A stretch of DNA of 64,000 bases, from the NCBI GenBank assembly GCA_961205875.1, contig OY540816.1, positions 15,696,701-15,760,700 on the forward strand, written 5' to 3'. Positions within the stretch are counted from its first letter, which is position 1. Each line of letters starts with the position of its first letter. This document shows, piece by piece, positions 50,044 through 61,070 of this stretch. Under the pieces are notes generated by a model. That model was given only the letters and a program-made list of their open reading frames with translations, made no database searches and was not told the DNA's origin. Source of the stretch: Sialis fuliginosa (lineage: Eukaryota > Arthropoda > Insecta > Megaloptera > Sialidae). The position numbers and the translations under genes are program-made.

Positions 50044-52545
50044 TATTTTTTATTAATATAAATGATCTCTATTTTCAGATCACGGGCGGATCTTAAGCTG
50101 ATATTTTTTTTTTGGTTCACGTGTATATTCTCAAAGAATGAAGAAAGAAAATTCAAGGAGTGAGAGTGTTAAATATTAATAGTGAAAAAAGTGTATTTAA
50201 ATAAGCTTTTATGCCTGGAACACATCGTCAAGTGTTTGTCGAATATGGCTGAATGCCGAGTCGTAAACGGTATAAATATTCGTGTTAGTTTGTTTTCATT
50301 AGTAAAATGTTAAGAACATTCGGGCCGTTGTCACGTGAAAATCATCGCGATGTGTGTCCAAGGCATTGGTGTTTAATATTAATAGTGAAAAAAGTGTATT
50401 TAAAATTAAGTGAAATAGGGCAATTTTAAAAAAGTGAAGTGCATGTATAAAATATTGTGTTTGTTTAGTGTGTGTTCACCATAGGAGTCACCCCCACTTT
50501 TCAAGGAGTAAAAGCTTTGTAAAGGTTTGAGTTATTAATATTAACAGTGTGCTTAGTAGGTATTTGGTCCAACGTTTCACGCCTTCCCCAAGCGGTCGTA
50601 GGGCTTGATCAATAGGCCCTCCGCTTACCAATCACTTTATTATTATATCGTATTTCACCAAACAGATACATTGATCTGTTTTGCGACTTACGTATTTATA
50701 TTATTTTGTAGTATAATTTAGCTGTTCTTCCGATTTAATTGGTTTCCGATCTAGCGAGGAACCCTGTCTGTTGGGATCTAGAAGATCTGTTATCGGACAG
50801 TGTTAGTCGTTGGGTTCTTTTAGGGTGGGAGGGCGGAATATTTGAACAACAAACGACGAACCGTGGTCCGCTGCCCATTTGGAATGTCTTAGGTAGGGAC
50901 GTGAGAGGTAGACTTTTTTGATATTTTGTACGTCAATGGACTTTAAGTAAAACAAGCGATAAGTAATCTTGTCTAGGATTTCTTAAGCGATATCTCACTG
51001 AATAGTGATTAGACGATATATATATCGCTGGAAGAAACTAGCGAAAAGACCGTTATCTGCTTGAATTAGCTGGAGAAAGTCTAGGCGATGTCTGCCTTGA
51101 GCGGGTGCGTTTTGGGCGGCACAAGTAGAGACACTGACTACACAACCAACACCCTATATTGTAAACCTCATCCACCTCACACAATGTATGTATATATGTA
51201 TATTTATTTCAGGATTTGGACTGCTGTGTCGTTTTCCAGACACGGCGGCATCGAGGGATTTTTGTTTGTTGATTCTTTTAAAAATTAATTTTTTATTAGT
51301 GGTTTTTTTTTTAATTACTTGGTTACTTTCATAGTCAGTTTGTTGAGTAAATTAGAATATCGCGTAACTTTGTTCTCCAGAACAGATACTGAATAGCACA
51401 CTTAGGTTAATGCGGAGTTGCTCTCTTCCTATGGACTATAAATGTGTATTTATTTAGCTTATAAGTACTAATCATCTTCTTTTTTTCAGGTTTTTATAAA
51501 TAATCCTCTATCTCTTACTCGTTATTTATAATATCTGTTATGTTAATGAAAGGGAAAATAAAACTGAGTAATCTTGTTTTATTTGAAATTTTAAGAAGAT
51601 ATAAATATTTTTCTAAAGATTACTGAGTTTTTATTTTCTAGTCATTCCTAGGAAGAGAGTATTTTTTTATTCCAGGAACAGTTTGTGAAAAAAAGTGTTT
51701 GAAAAGTTCCTATTTGCAATAAAATATATAATCAAATCAGTGTTTCTCAACTTTTTTAACAACATGAATATAAAATACCGTAATATGAATCTGAAAAATG
51801 TAAATTATTGACACGAGAAACACAATGGATTATATATTTTGCGATTTAATAATTTTTTATTAATATAATTTTCTCTGTTTTCAGATTTTCGACCGTTCCG
51901 CAAGAGTATTTTTCTTTTTTCTGACAAAATTGAAGTTATCAAGAAAAGGATACAAGAATTGCTTAGCTTTAATTTGCATCGCGATAATACAGGGTTGGAT
52001 TGATTTTTAATCTGTTGACAATCAATGCAATTCTGTATAATGATTATTCACATATTTTCTTATTAATATAATTTTCTGTTTTCAGATTTTCGACCGTTCC
52101 GCAAGAGTATTTTTCTTTTTTCTAACACAAAATGGAAGTTATCAAGAAAAGAAATCAAAAAATACAAAAAAAATTGCTTTGTTTGAATTTGCATCGCGAT
52201 AATACAGGGCTGGATTGATTTTTAATCTGTTGACGATCAATGCAACTCTGTATAATGATTATTCACATATTTTTTATTAATATAATTTTCTTTTTTCAGA
52301 TTTTCGACCGTTCCGCAAGAGTATTATTCTTTTTTCTAACAAAATTGAAGTTATTAAGAAAAGGAATCAAAAAATATAAGAATTGCTTAGATTTTTTTTT
52401 TTTTTTTTTTTAATTTAAATTATTGGCCATCGGGCGTAGCCCCTCAGCCAGACTTAAAGATTTAATTTGCATCGCGATAATACAGGGCTGGATTGTTTTT
52501 TAATCTGTTGACAATCAATGCAACCCTGTGTAATAATTATTCACA
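50044..52545 (+). repeat. 3-kb tandem array, unit 4 (shortest)
   Basis: Has the ~180-bp segment and core (frames at 50739-50921 and 51088-51288) and three hairpin sub-repeats, but no 99-bp repeat module. The last sub-repeat is interrupted near 52390-52460 by a T-tract followed by ATTGGCCATCGGGCGTAGCC, an insertion. More diverged than units 2 and 3. Confidence 0.85.
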
Positions 52546-52640
52546 TATTTTTTATTAATATAATTTGCTCTATTTTCAGATTATGGGCTGGATCTCAAGA
52601 TTTAATATTTATTTATATAACTTTGGTCTTTCAGAATCAG
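52546..52640 (+). repeat. Start of a fifth array unit, then divergence
   Basis: TTATTAATATAATTTGCTCTATTTTCAG and GGATCTCAAG.TTA match the first ~60 bp of unit 1 better than the internal units. The array therefore ends in the same diverged variant with which it begins. Confidence 0.6.
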
Positions 52641-52865
52641 TTCTTAAGTTATCAAAAAATATACATGTGTACATCGGATTTTAAAATATTGTATAAGATG
52701 AAATTAATCATTGATTTTTATGTTTCAGATAATTATTTTATTAAAACTAAAATATTTCTAAGGGGGCCCCTTATATTTCAGATTGTTTGGTTTATGTGAT
52801 GTTATGTTTATGTTACGTATTTCATGTTTTTTTTAATTGAGTTACAGCGCACCGAGAACCGACAT

Positions 52866-53060
52866 TCTAGCTGTTTTTTTTTGCATGTATTATTATGTTT
52901 TGTATAATTTTTTTTGCATGTGTTATAATGTTTTATGTTTTGTTTTTGCATTCATTTTGTTTTTTTTTTTGCATGCATTTTATGTTTTTTTTTTGCATGC
53001 ATTTTATGTTTTTGTTTTTTTTTGCATGCATTTTATGTTTTATGTTTTGGGTTTTGTTAT
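52866..53060 (+). repeat. Minisatellite with GCATGCATTTTATGTTT units
   Basis: T-rich units of about 25-30 bp with TTTTTTGCATGCATTTTATG are repeated several times. All three plus frames are open here because of composition, not coding. Confidence 0.7.
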
Positions 53061-54000
53061 GTGTTTGTGTTGTCCTGTCCGGGCCGTGCGCGGAAGCCTG
53101 AAACCGCGTATACGGCGCGTCCCCCGGTTGGCCGATGGGGGAAGCCCCTTGTTAACAGAAATACACCTTAGAGTTGTTGGCAATATTATTTGTGTTCAGT
53201 CTTCTAAACATTTATAAATAGGTACATTTGATTTTGTATCAATTATTAATTTCTGGGAACAAGGGGTCACTCCTAATATACTGAATATGGAGTCGTGGAC
53301 CAAACAGGCATTACCTTCCTACAGGTCGAGCTGAAACTTTCTGTGTGTTGAAATATTGTAATTACTATCAATCTCATGTAAATGGATTCAAAAAAAGTAA
53401 TTAAAACAAGATATGAAGAAAATTCTTATCTGTATTACTAAGAAAAGAACACCAAAAGAGGAAAAAGAAGAAAAAAGTAAGTATGTAGTTTTTACCTTTT
53501 ATGTATAATATTTACATACAATACCCTCAAGCAGGTACCGTTTTTTAAACGGGCCTGCGATGTACACCGTGTTCCGTGCCATCAACCTTCCCCCCACTTA
53601 AATTATAGAAAATTTTGAAAAAGTGTAAGTTCTTCTTTCAATCCTGATAATTTTCTATCAATCTATACCTAATTCTCAATGTTCATGATTTTTTTTCTGA
53701 TTTTTCTGGGCAATCATTTAAGTGATAAGAGTAGGGGACAACTTTTAAGCGTTTTTCTCAAAAAATGTTTAAAAAAAGATCATATATATTATTCGTGTTT
53801 CAATAAACTTTCATTTGATACCCTACATGATGCCTTTGAAAAAACTTGTTTTTTCATTTCCCAATTTACCCCCGGAAATTAACCTCCAGAATCAAACACA
53901 CACTATCTCTGTGCTAAATTTCAAATTTTTATGTCGAATTGTTTCAGAGAAAATAGCCAATGATAGACGGACGGACAGACACCGAAATGATTCGCTTTAA
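53061..54000. other. No gene seen; dispersed repeat at the end
   Basis: A short GC-richer patch (53070-53150), then AT-rich sequence. 53890-54000 carries a TCAGAGAAAATAGCC..GACGGACGGACAGACAC repeat that is also found at about 40495-40570. Confidence 0.4.
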
Positions 54001-54141
54001 AAGCTACAAAATTCTCAATAAAAATAAAAACTTTAAAAATTATCACAAGTTTTTGCTTTTCTCGTAATAAAGTAAAAATAAATATTATATAAAATTTAAC
54101 GACTCGATGGACAAAAACACAAAAAAATATTATATTTTCAG

Positions 54142-54406
54142 CATGGCATAAGCTACACTTCTAAATATGGAAACTGCTGCCAATAATATCGTGAATGTAA
54201 TAAAAGAAGAAAAATACATGATTATAATACCATTCAATATGAGTTTTATGCACTTTTGCACACAATATTTTCCAGCATTTACATGGCAATGGATAATTGA
54301 TACAATAGGAAGAAAATGTGTGATACTAGATACTGAAAACTTACATACATACGAAGTTACAAGTAGATATGTATTTATACAGCATAAAAAGAATGTAAAA
54401 AAGTAA
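54142..54406 (+). pseudogene. SDR copy D: orphan exon 5 with an in-frame stop
   Basis: The acceptor TATTTTCAG and exon 5 are preserved, but the third codon is TAA where B and C have AAA, so the exon cannot be read through from an upstream exon. The remaining frame runs to a stop at 54404-54406. It passes the copy C end point, because a small insertion changes the tail to TYEVTSRYVF. No exons 1-4 are nearby: the 3-kb array lies upstream. Left flank (from ~54000), 3' flank (to ~54583) and then 54590-55184 match copy C and its downstream region. It is thus a partial copy of the C locus, with 32765-34608 deleted between. Confidence 0.8.
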
Positions 54407-54583
54407 ATAAAAAAACTGAATATTCTTGCAATAGCTGACAGGGAACATTTAGGCGTCTTAATTGACTGTAAAATAACATAATATTATACATAAACATAAT
54501 GCGTTTTTAATATATATTTATTTATTCACTAATAGGTGATTATTACAAATAGAATCAAAATAATTAACATAATTAGGTATAAT

Positions 54584-57039
54584 TATGGAGTAATATACAC
54601 GTGACTTTAAAATTGAAGGATCACTCAAATATGAATTGTTACCTATCTTATTTTCTTGCCTAAAAATTAACATGTTTATTTATTAATAACAATAACATAT
54701 TCTTATTCATATCTCTAGCAATAGGTACAACCTTTCATCCCTGTGCATGGATACATACCTTCATACTTTAAACCATCATGATAACACTAATTGATTTCGT
54801 CGACATTCAAGAATCGTTGGTTATATTTACAAATATCAATGTTATAGATATGCAACTTCACTTACAGTGTAGTATATATTTGCATATCTATACCTAACAT
54901 GAACTTAAAACATCAATTTAACAAAAACACCTAGTTACTCACGCAGTGGAGCGTTACAAAGTAGGCATATTAGTCTACTGCCTAGGGCCCCGAACTAAAG
55001 GGGAGTGCTTCCATTTTAGAAAATATTTTTATTCGTAAAGCTTATAATAAACCTCTTGAATTCAATTCATTTAAATAAAAAAAAAATAATAAACTTAAAT
55101 ATTTTTTAACTAAAGAAATGAGGAAACTGATTCAGTTTTTTTATGTTAAATTTATAGGAATATAACCACTTCGATTGTTAATTAATTATGAGTATATTAT
55201 ATAAGTCATTATAAACGTTTTAGAAAATATTTGCTTATTTATTTAAATCTGAAAAAAAAAACAATACAAGACCTTCACCGTACACACTGAGCAGCGACAA
55301 AACTTAACATTTGTGACGCTCAAGTAAATTTTGGCGTTACAACATCAACATTTAAACTCTTAATTTATGTACAAAATTATGTTCAACATTTTAATCACAA
55401 ATCGCGGGTAGGTATATAATTCTGGAGTCGAACCGGATTAAAATGTATGATTAGCTTAACATTTAACTAAATATGTTTTTAAAAATACATCATATGACAT
55501 TTAAATCACGTTGGAAATAGACCAAATCTACTTTAAAGAAGCATTTAGCGCTCAAGAATTCCTTTGAATGCATCTATCGTATGATTTAGATTAGGAATAA
55601 CCAAGGCGTTACAATTAAGTAATTGTTTAAATATTGTATGGTTGATGGTTACTCTATAAATATCAATTATAATTTCACATTATATTATAGTGATAATCAT
55701 AATTATAACGATGATCTCATAAAACATTATACATTTTTAAAACCTCATTAATTTTGGCAAACTATTGTAAAATTAATTAATTACATGCCATATTATTCAT
55801 GAAACAAATAATTTTATTCAAAAACAATGCTTAGGTAACTTTGTTTACTTCTTTCATTCACCTTCAATATGGTTTTATTGTTGTTTATGTTACAGGCAAT
55901 GTATAAAATTCCTAGGTATTCTATAGAATGCCTAAAATCATCAGACAATGTATGAAATGAATTTAATTATATACATTTCCTAAGCATTGTATAAATTACT
56001 TAATTAAATAGGCTGAATCGACAAATTTTGATCCAGACAGATGTTGCTTACTTTATGTTATAAATTTATAAAATACTTCAGATGCAAATATATAATAAAA
56101 AAATCTTGGACCATCCTCGATAGCTATAGGTTTTTTTACCGCATTTATGTCAGTTAAAAAAATTTGATACATATTAATACTTTTAATCTTTCGAGATGAC
56201 AAAAGTTCAAACCTTTAAATTTTCTGAAAAATTAACACCAACTTTATTCACAACAACGTTCTTTATCTTATGAAAAATGTAATCTATCGTCATGGATATG
56301 GAACAGAGAGTCTGATTATCCATCCCCACACCTGACGTACACTGTATATTATTTTCTATTTTTATCTTATTTTTCACGTAAAATCATATCCTTGAAACAA
56401 AAATGTACGTTCTTTTTTTATTAAAAAACAAGTTCAACACTAAAAAAAATGTACCACAGTTTTTAGCAAATTGAGATAAATCTTTGTAAAGGAATAGTTT
56501 ACAACAAACGTTGTAAACCCATATTATAGGAAATTTAATGCTCTACAAAAAAGATTCTATAAAATTTTCACGTAAAATGTGTTGTTCTTGAGATATCTTG
56601 AAAAAGTTAATAATTTGGTATGTTACCCCTCACGATTTTGATGATTTTTAAATGGGACCGTCCTCAAGTCAGGCCCAACCATCCAACCAAGTTTCATTAA
56701 TATCGGTTCAGTGGTTTATGAGTTGCGCGTGTGACAAGGATTCAGGACACACACACACGCACACGCACGCACGGGTTGGCAAAATGGGTCAGAATAGCAT
56801 TATTAAGATCAAAAAAGCGGCATAAGGAGAAAAAAAGGTGTTCCAAAATTGAAAAATAGTGTAAAATCAAGTTTTAATGAGGGCAAAATCGTAATGACAA
56901 CGAAACAAAGGTCTTAAATTACATCAGGGGGTGCTATTTTCAGTTTTCGCCGGGGGCGCAGCGACCCCTTATTACGTCACTGCCTAGAACGTATCACCTT
57001 GTAGAAAACTGATTATTTGCAAACTGGTATTAATAAGAA
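54584..57039. other. Duplicated flanks and repeats, no gene seen
   Basis: 54590-55184 repeats 34600-35524. 55290-55460 resembles 8800-8960, and 55610-55830 resembles the upstream blocks of copies B and C. 56470-56790 is the third copy of the CA/GACA-core repeat. 56985-57040 (TATCACCTTGTAG..TTGCAAACTGGTATT) matches 12605-12655. Together these show the duplication unit extended 1.5 kb or more upstream of exon 1. Confidence 0.5.
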
Positions 57040-57186
57040 GTAAGTAAGTGGAAGAACTTAATTATTCATACGTAGTTACTTCACATAGGAAAATAATCTA
57101 CACCTGATTATCCGTTTGTTACAACAATAACAACTGCAGTTCGCGAATCCTTACGTAGTATGTGATTAGTGAATGAAAACATAACA
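57040..57186 (+). promoter_or_regulatory. Conserved 5' block of SDR copy E
   Basis: TGATTATCCGTTTGTTACAA, CAATAACAACTGCAGTTCGCG and GTGATTAGTGAA match copies B and C up to the ATG. Somewhat more diverged than B is from C. Confidence 0.4.
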
Positions 57187-60100
57187 ATGGATTATTTATA
57201 TACAACGTGTGGTGTAACTGTTTTTATAATTATTATAAATTTTGTGTTTAATTGGATAAATATTTTGTTAAAAAGAAGACGGACTTTCAAAAACCAAGTT
57301 GCTGTTGTAAGTACATAAATAATTTTAAAAATTAGGTAAAAGGAGGTAGAAGAATTTTATTAACTAGGAAAAATATTATAATTTAAAATGTAAACTTCGA
57401 AAAAAAATAGTTAACTAACCAAGTGAATTAAAACCATTAAACATAAAAACCGAATACCATTTTTATTATGAATCTAGCTGTATTAGTTTTTATGAAAATA
57501 TCATATCGTAGCAGGGTAAAATTTGCCTCACGATATCAGGTATAATTTGTATGGGTAATTTTTTATATATATTAAACTTATTAGGTATATTCCTTAAAAC
57601 TAAAACAATAAATTTTCTTATACAACACTATAATAACGTGAAATCCTACTTGCACTTACTTATGTACGGTTTAGTCGAGTCAAGCTAAGGAAAAACCAGT
57701 ACAAAGATTTGAATGACAAGTAATGATATTTTGTATTGATCTATACGGAACACCAATCGCGCGAAACCTAACTCGCACTTCATGTATGTATGTATGCTTA
57801 TAAAAACATCGTTAATGTTTTACTCATTTCATTGTAATTTTTAACAGGTTCCTGGTGCGGGAGGTGACTTAGGAAGATGTATATGTTTTGAGTAAATGAA
57901 AAATAAATGTGAAATTACTTGTATGGACCTAAATAGCTCTAGCAATGAAGAAACCGTGGCTAAGATATTGAAATTGACAATTGAGTCATCGTCAAAACTC
58001 AAGGCATACACATATGACGTAATGAAACCAGAAGAAGTGAAACAACTAGCTAAAAATTTCTACAGCGTTTTTAAACATGTTAATATATTAATTTAAAAAT
58101 GTTAGTATTGTAAATTTTAAATAATCGCTTCGGATTGTGCGAAATTGGGGTTCGCACACAGGCCCTGAGAGAGCTTCAGTAAGGCCCGAGCCAAACAAAA
58201 TTTTGGGGGGCCCATATCCCTCCGTTTGGCGAGCACAAAGAAAATCTTAACAAATTCCGTATTGTCCTTTTTAGTAAATAAACAACAAAATAATAGAAGT
58301 GTATTAAAACATACTTCTAAATGAATAATTTTCACACATTTATTTGTAATTGTTAACAGGTTACTGGTGCTGGGGGTGGCTTAGGAAGATGTATCTGTTT
58401 AGAGTTAGCCAAAAATAAATGTAACATTGCTTGTGTAGACATAAACAGCTCTGGCAATGAAAAAACTGTGGCTATGATATTGAAAATGACTGAAAATAAT
58501 GTCCTCGTCAAAGCATACACATGCGACGTATCAAAACCAGAAGAAGTGAAACAATTAGCTAAACATGTCCACAGCGATTTTAAACATGTTGATATACTAA
58601 TTAATAATGCTGGTATAATACAAGTGAAACATTTTGAAGATTTTAGTGAAGAATTTCTAAAGAAGATCATGGATGTTAATGTTCTTTCACATTTTTGGGT
58701 ATTTAAAAAACTGTATTTTTTAGGATAGGACAAAGCTATTTGATCATTTCTGAAAACAGATAGATTTTTGATCTCCAAATTCAAAATTTCCTCATTATTA
58801 ACTATCTCGGAGACAATTTTTTGTCCCTATTATCGCAATATGCAGAAGTAAAATTTCATAATCCACATATTTTTGTTATACAGACAATAAGGCAATTTCT
58901 TCCGTTGATGCTGCAGAGAAACAAAGGTTTCATTGTAAGTATATCCTCTTTTGCTGGACTCATAGGATTGAGAGGTTTAATACCTTACTCTACATCTAAA
59001 TTTGCCCTTACAGGTAAGAATAGAAATATCAAATAAGATATTTATTATTTATAGTCTGGGATATTGTAAATACACCTTTGCAGTTATTAAATATAGTTTA
59101 GTTTTAGACACGGCAGAATTTTTACTATGAAAATATAAATATATACCTATTTTACTTGTAAGTAATATTTCAGCCCCTTTCTTTATTAATTTTATAAACC
59201 ATTTGTTTTCATGTAAATACATCGAATGTATTCAATGTAATGATGACCATCTGGCAAAATAAACTATTAGATTAAACACTTCTCCACTTTGTATTAAAAA
59301 TCCAGAAACTGATATTATTCCATGTGGAGCTGTAAGAGTGCGTATCGAAATCTCTGGGAGGTCGATGTGGAAATGAACAGCTTAATATTAATGTATATTA
59401 CATATATTATATAGGGTGGATATAATATCATGTGTGTAAGCCTAGGAACTATCTAGGAAACACGTGTTGTGTTTTCAGGGTCTCGTGAGTGTCACGACCC
59501 CAGACCAGTATTCACAGTCTGGCCACAGTGTTTATAATGTTGTGCTGACTGTATAATACAGGAATATGAATGTCAAATACAAAAAAAATCAATTACTTTT
59601 TCCACACCTTCCTAATTTTTTAAAATATTTACGAAAAATTGAATTTGGTTACTTTTTGTGGGAAAGAGGTGAAATATTATTATATAAAAGTAAAATAAGT
59701 TATCTTAAATAAATTAAGTTTTGTTTTTGTTTTGTTTTCAGGATTAATGTCCGCTTTCAGAAATGAATACCGATTACGAAACATAAATATAAAAACTCTG
59801 TCAGTTCATCCTGGTACTATGAATGGGGGCATGTATCTGACAAGACAGTCCAATAATCCGTATGTATATTGTCTATTTATTTATTAATACTAGTGTTAAG
59901 AACAATTTATAAAATCTAATACCATTTGTGTTGTTACGAGTATTTTGGAATATTTTTAAACTTTGGAATTGAACAACAGCCATACAGTCAGCAAGCCATA
60001 CATATAATATTCTATTTTCAGAATTGCACATGCTGCAGCCCTCGATATGGAAACTGCTGCAAATAATATCGTGAATGCTATCAAAGAAGAAAAACACATG

Positions 60101-60232
60101 CTTATAATACCATTTAATATGCGTTTTCTAAATTTTTGCACAAAACGTTTTCCTTCATTTACATCGCAATGGATTATTGATACAATAGGAAAAAAATGTG
60201 TAGTACTAGATCCTAAAGGCATACATACGTGA
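57187..60232 (+). CDS. Membrane-anchored SDR (16C-like), copy E, five exons
   Basis: Third complete paralogue. Exons: 57187-57306, 58360-58698, 58884-59013, 59742-59859, 60022-60232, 305 aa, frame open throughout. It keeps the hydrophobic N-terminus (KRRR after it), TGAGGGLG, Asp67, CDVS, NNAG, Asn147, Ser175, Tyr188 (PYSTSK), Lys192 and HPGTMNGGMY. Substitutions specific to it include TSQW for TWQW in the C-terminal part and Ile for Lys in exon 4 (RNINI). Two oddities bear on function. Intron 1 holds a dead extra exon 2 whose acceptor still looks usable. The intron 2 donor is GTATTT where B and C have GTAAGT. The gene is compact (introns 1053, 185, 728, 162 bp). Probably functional if the weak donor is spliced. 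Confidence 0.82.
57848..58096 (+). pseudogene. Dead duplicate of SDR exon 2 in intron 1 of copy E
   Basis: Follows TTTTTAACAG exactly as true exon 2 does. TGAGGGLG has become PGAGGDLG, a TAA follows CICFE after 15 codons, and the NNAG region collapses into stops (LI followed by TAA at 58094-58096). The 3' third and the donor are gone. Reading resumes as MKNKCEITCMDLN.. through the family's KPEEVKQLAKN, so the origin is certain. It is the remnant of a tandem exon or gene duplication. Confidence 0.88.
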
Positions 60233-60446
60233 AGTTACTTACAAGTATGTATATTTTGTATTATTTTATAATAATAATTTTATATTATTTTTTATTGTCA
60301 ATGTTTCAATCAACAACTTCTTTCAACTGCTCTCCCATATCTACGTTTTAGCGTTCTGCAATATTCCCAATTTTGCGTTCTTTACCATCTAGATATTTTT
60401 GTAATAGTTTTAAAAGACTTACAAACTAAAATTAATATTTTTCTAG

Positions 60447-60596
60447 ATTTCAGCGGAGCAAAAACTGATTGATCATGTGAAAATAGCGATCATAAATACA
60501 TTCTCAATGATCTGTGCCAGCATACAAGGACTATCAACAAAAAATATACCCCAACTAGAGGTGGAGTTATATAAGTTTCAACTACACACCAGTTAA
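60447..60596 (+). other. Possible orphan terminal exon, unidentified protein end
   Basis: After TTTTTCTAG and TTTCAG, two possible acceptors, an open frame reads about 49 codons (AEQKLIDHVKIAIINTFSM.. to ..LYKFQLHTS, stop 60594-60596). AATAAATAAATA follows 15 bp later as a polyadenylation signal. It is less AT-rich than its surroundings. The sequence before it resembles the 3' flank of copies B and C, so this piece begins where that homology stops. It could be an alternative 3' exon or a captured exon. I do not recognise the protein. Confidence 0.35.
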
Positions 60597-60779
60597 TGAA
60601 CATTATAATAAATAAATACCATTTTCATTTAAAGTTTTTATTTGTGCCAAGACAATTCAGTGCTGGCCGTTTCATCACCGGCCATTTCAGCGCCACTATT
60701 AGTAAATTAAATTAGGGGTATACATGTTACTGTGTATATTTTCTTTGTTTTAAAATATTTTAAAAATAAATAGATATTA

Positions 60780-61070
60780 GAAAAGTAGTTTTTTAATTGG
60801 TTAATTAATATTATATGTGTTTACTTTATGTAAGTTTAATTTAATTTTTTTTTTGTGGGAGGAGCTAGAGGGAGTAAATTTTATCTTGATTTTAATAAGT
60901 AAAATGGAAGCTGTAAAAAATTTTGGAAAAGTAGTTTTTTAATATTATATGTATGTAGGTATGTATTTAATTTATGTAAATTTATTGTTATTTTTTGAGG
61001 AAGGGGCTATAGGGGATAAATTTTATCTTTATTTTAATGAGTAACATGGAACCTATAAATATTAACGTCA
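60780..61070. repeat. Tandem duplication, ~147-bp period
   Basis: AAAAGTAGTTTTTTAAT, a G-rich GAGGARGGGGCTA-like piece and TAAATTTTATCTT..ATTTTAATRAGTAA occur twice in order, starting at about 60780 and 60927. Confidence 0.6.

Larger units (their letters stand above)
42580..52529 (+). repeat. Fifteen 48-nt hairpins in ~215-bp sub-repeats
   Basis: Each has a left arm ACAGGGTTG-G-ATTGATT, a 14-nt loop and a right arm AATCAAT-G-CAACCCTGT. The first is at 42580-42627 and the last at 52482-52529, with 4, 3, 5 and 3 in units 1-4. In every case the next ~50 bp are TATAATGATTATTCACATA, then TTATTAATATAA, then a pyrimidine run and CAG. This looks like a very short intron or an isolated 3' splice site. 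Some arm changes pair (GAG with CTC), others give G-T wobbles or mismatches. Confidence 0.75.

Noticed and set aside
40801-52545. CRISPR-like or bacterial repeat array
   Set aside because: Unit size, spliced neighbours and absence of unique spacers exclude it; this is animal nuclear DNA.
52837-53217. 126-codon frame rich in Phe/Cys near 52.9 kb
   Set aside because: It runs through the T-rich GCATGC minisatellite, where all three frames are open; no motif or splice context.
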